Positions 61,951 through 64,000 of a stretch of DNA of 64,000 nt are shown piece after piece. Position 1 is the first letter of the stretch. Every line of letters begins with the position of its first letter. The notes beneath the pieces are model-generated. The model did no database searches. It was not told where the DNA came from and worked only from the letters and a program-made list of their open reading frames with translations. Made by a program: the position numbers and the translations under genes. This DNA comes from Lamellibrachia satsuma (lineage: Eukaryota > Annelida > Polychaeta > Sabellida > Siboglinidae): the NCBI GenBank assembly GCA_033239005.1, contig BSQZ01000034.1:6543501-6607500 (forward strand), read 5' to 3'.

Positions 61951-63074
61951 TGATATGTTCGTATCTCACTATATAGATTTCAGCTTGCTATTTGCCGTTT
62001 GTGTAATTGGATCTGAAAGGGTGTTTCAGTAATGTTTGGGAACATTCAGTCTAATTGCAATAAAACAAAATTGCTAAACTGTGACATTCGTGCGTTATTT
62101 CTCATTGCCGCGTTAGTGGGTTTCTCATTGTGCTTGCTGTACCTGCTCCGTTTGACGCAATGTGTGGGAAAGAACTATACATTGATCAAAGAATACTAAA
62201 CGTGGCAGTTCGTCTCGTATCAACTAGAAACAGTTCACACCGTTCTCGTTATCGATTTTAATTTCATATCCCTCGAGTGTTTTTCATTGCGCAGATGATC
62301 CTATAAACATCATACTTTAAACAGTACATATGTACATTAATTTCTGGAAATATAAGTTGCAGGAATAAGGTTATGTTTAAGTGTAGTAGGTAATTGTAGC
62401 GGTCAAAACAATGCGTTAACGGCGATGGTGCTGCCATCTGATTGGTACGATTGAATCGCCGAATCACATAATTGTTTATTGAGAGAATAATTATGTTTAA
62501 GTCGTAACAGGAAGACTACTATTATAGTTATCATGATCATTGTCATCGTCATCATCATCATCAGCTAGTTACGATACTTCTTTCTTAGTGTTTGTTCAGC
62601 ATAACGTTTTTCAAGTTCAGAAACTGTTTTCCCGATACAGAAGCAATTGGTCTACGCTACTTTGATTGACGTTATGATTTCAAGTGACAAGATATTAAAG
62701 GTAATAATGTCATATAGTTCTGGATGATTTCAATGTGGACTCCTTGGTTTTCTCTGCCCATGGTTTAGTTTCCAAATAGTGACATATAGTGACTCAATAA
62801 GTTATTCACGGAAAATCATATCCCAAAGACCATGAGGGGATGTGACCCAGTGTTCCTCCTAATTACGTCACTGTCTCCAAGTAACCAGTTCTATCTCTAC
62901 TTATTTACTTCTGCAACAGTCACCTGCAGATTGAAATCACCTCCGTCTGACCATCCTCGGGATCCAGCGGTAGGGATTCTCCTACCCTTGGCACATATCC
63001 TACATAATGTACGGCAAAGCGCCAAATCATTTCTACTTCGTCTGACGTTTCGATCGAAACAATAGTAATCGCAA
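61951..63074. other. Unassigned flank
   Basis: A short atc/tca triplet run near 62535-62565 only. No gene recognised. Confidence 0.4.
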
Positions 63075-64000
63075 CTTAACACACGTTGACAATACAACAT
63101 ACACACACGTTGACAGTACAGCATACACTCACGTTGACAGTACAACATACACTCACGTTGACAGTACAACATACACTCACGTTGACAGTACAACATTCAC
63201 ACACGTTGACAGTACAGCATACACACACGTTGACAGTACAGCATACACTCACGTTGACAGTACAACATTCACACACGTTGACAGTATAGCATACACACAC
63301 GTTGACAGTACAGCATACACACACGTTGACAGTACACCATACACACACGTTGATAGTACAGCATACACACACGTTGACAATACAGCATACACATACGTTG
63401 ACAGTACAGCATACACACACGTTGACAGTACAACATACACACACGTTGACAGTACAACATACACATACGTTGACAATACAACATACACACACGTTGACAG
63501 TACAACATACACACACGTTGAGAGTACAGCATACACTCACGTTGACAGTACAACATACACACACGTTGACAGTATAGCATACACACACGTTGACAGTACA
63601 GCATACACACACGTTGACAGTACAGCATACACACACGTTGACAGTACACCATACACACACGTTGAGAGTACAGCATACACACACGTTGACAGTACAGCAT
63701 ACACTCACGTTGACAGTACAACATACACACACGTTGACAGTACAGCATACACACACGTTGACAGTACAGCATACACACACGTTGACAGTACAGCATACAC
63801 ACACGTTGACAGTACACCATACACACACGTTGAGAGTACAGCATACACTCACGTTGACAGTACAGCATACACTCACGTTGACAGTACAACATACACACAC
63901 GTTGACAGTACAGCATACACATACGTTGACAGTACAGCATACACATACGTTGACAGTACAGCATACACATACGTTGACAGTACAGCATACACATACGTTG
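63075..64000. repeat. 24-nt satellite, about 38 copies, continuing past the window
   Basis: Unit catacacacacgttgacagt acag with variants (catacactcacg, gtacaac, gtataac). A multiple of three, so several frames on both strands are open. The array reaches base 64000, so its full length is unknown. Confidence 0.97.

Noticed and set aside
63075..64000. Regular spacing suggesting a CRISPR array
   Set aside because: The units are contiguous 24-nt repeats with no unique spacers, and this is animal DNA.

Overview
This is a window of animal nuclear DNA: spliced genes with GT-AG introns, non-LTR retrotransposons, tRNA-derived SINE-like elements and a very high load of microsatellites and minisatellites. 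There are no prokaryotic operons, CRISPR arrays or phage genes. The element mix (a CR1-type LINE whose ORF1 has a cysteine finger and an SGNH esterase, and an RTE-type LINE) and the minisatellite load suit a marine invertebrate such as a lophotrochozoan or a cephalochordate. I cannot place it more exactly.

The real genes are two calmodulin-like genes in tandem on the minus strand. Both were rebuilt exon by exon from splice sites, codon phase and EF-hand alignment. The upstream copy (CaML-A, 60433 to 50223) has five coding exons of 3, 31, 144, 243 and 29 nt and encodes 149 aa, the length of calmodulin. Its EF-hands 1 and 4 have lost calcium ligands, while 2 and 3 look intact. The downstream copy (CaML-B, 39732 to 248) has six coding exons of 3, 28, 144, 149, 97 and 35 nt and encodes 151 aa with four intact EF-hand loops. 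In both, exon 1 ends at the initiator ATG, as in vertebrate calmodulin genes. The CaML-B ATG lies next to a GC- and CpG-rich tract with a TATA-like box and is followed by a 28.4-kb first intron.

Layout, left to right: 1-247, 3' flank of CaML-B; 248-39732, CaML-B, mostly introns filled with minisatellites, CT/CA/TA/CAR microsatellites, SINE-like copies and LINE fragments; 39733-40450, its promoter and CpG-rich tract; 40451-50222, intergenic DNA with three large satellites (32, 27 and 58 nt units); 50223-60433, CaML-A, whose intron 2 carries the 5' part of a CR1 LINE in the opposite orientation and whose intron 3 carries a 30-nt satellite and a compound CTG/CTA repeat; 60434-64000, upstream flank with two LINE tails and a 24-nt satellite that runs off the window.

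Most long open frames here are not genes. They are satellites whose unit length is a multiple of three, or microsatellites, and are listed as repeats. If expressed, the two calmodulin-like proteins would be small cytosolic calcium sensors: CaML-B probably with calmodulin-like four-site binding, CaML-A probably restricted to its two central sites.
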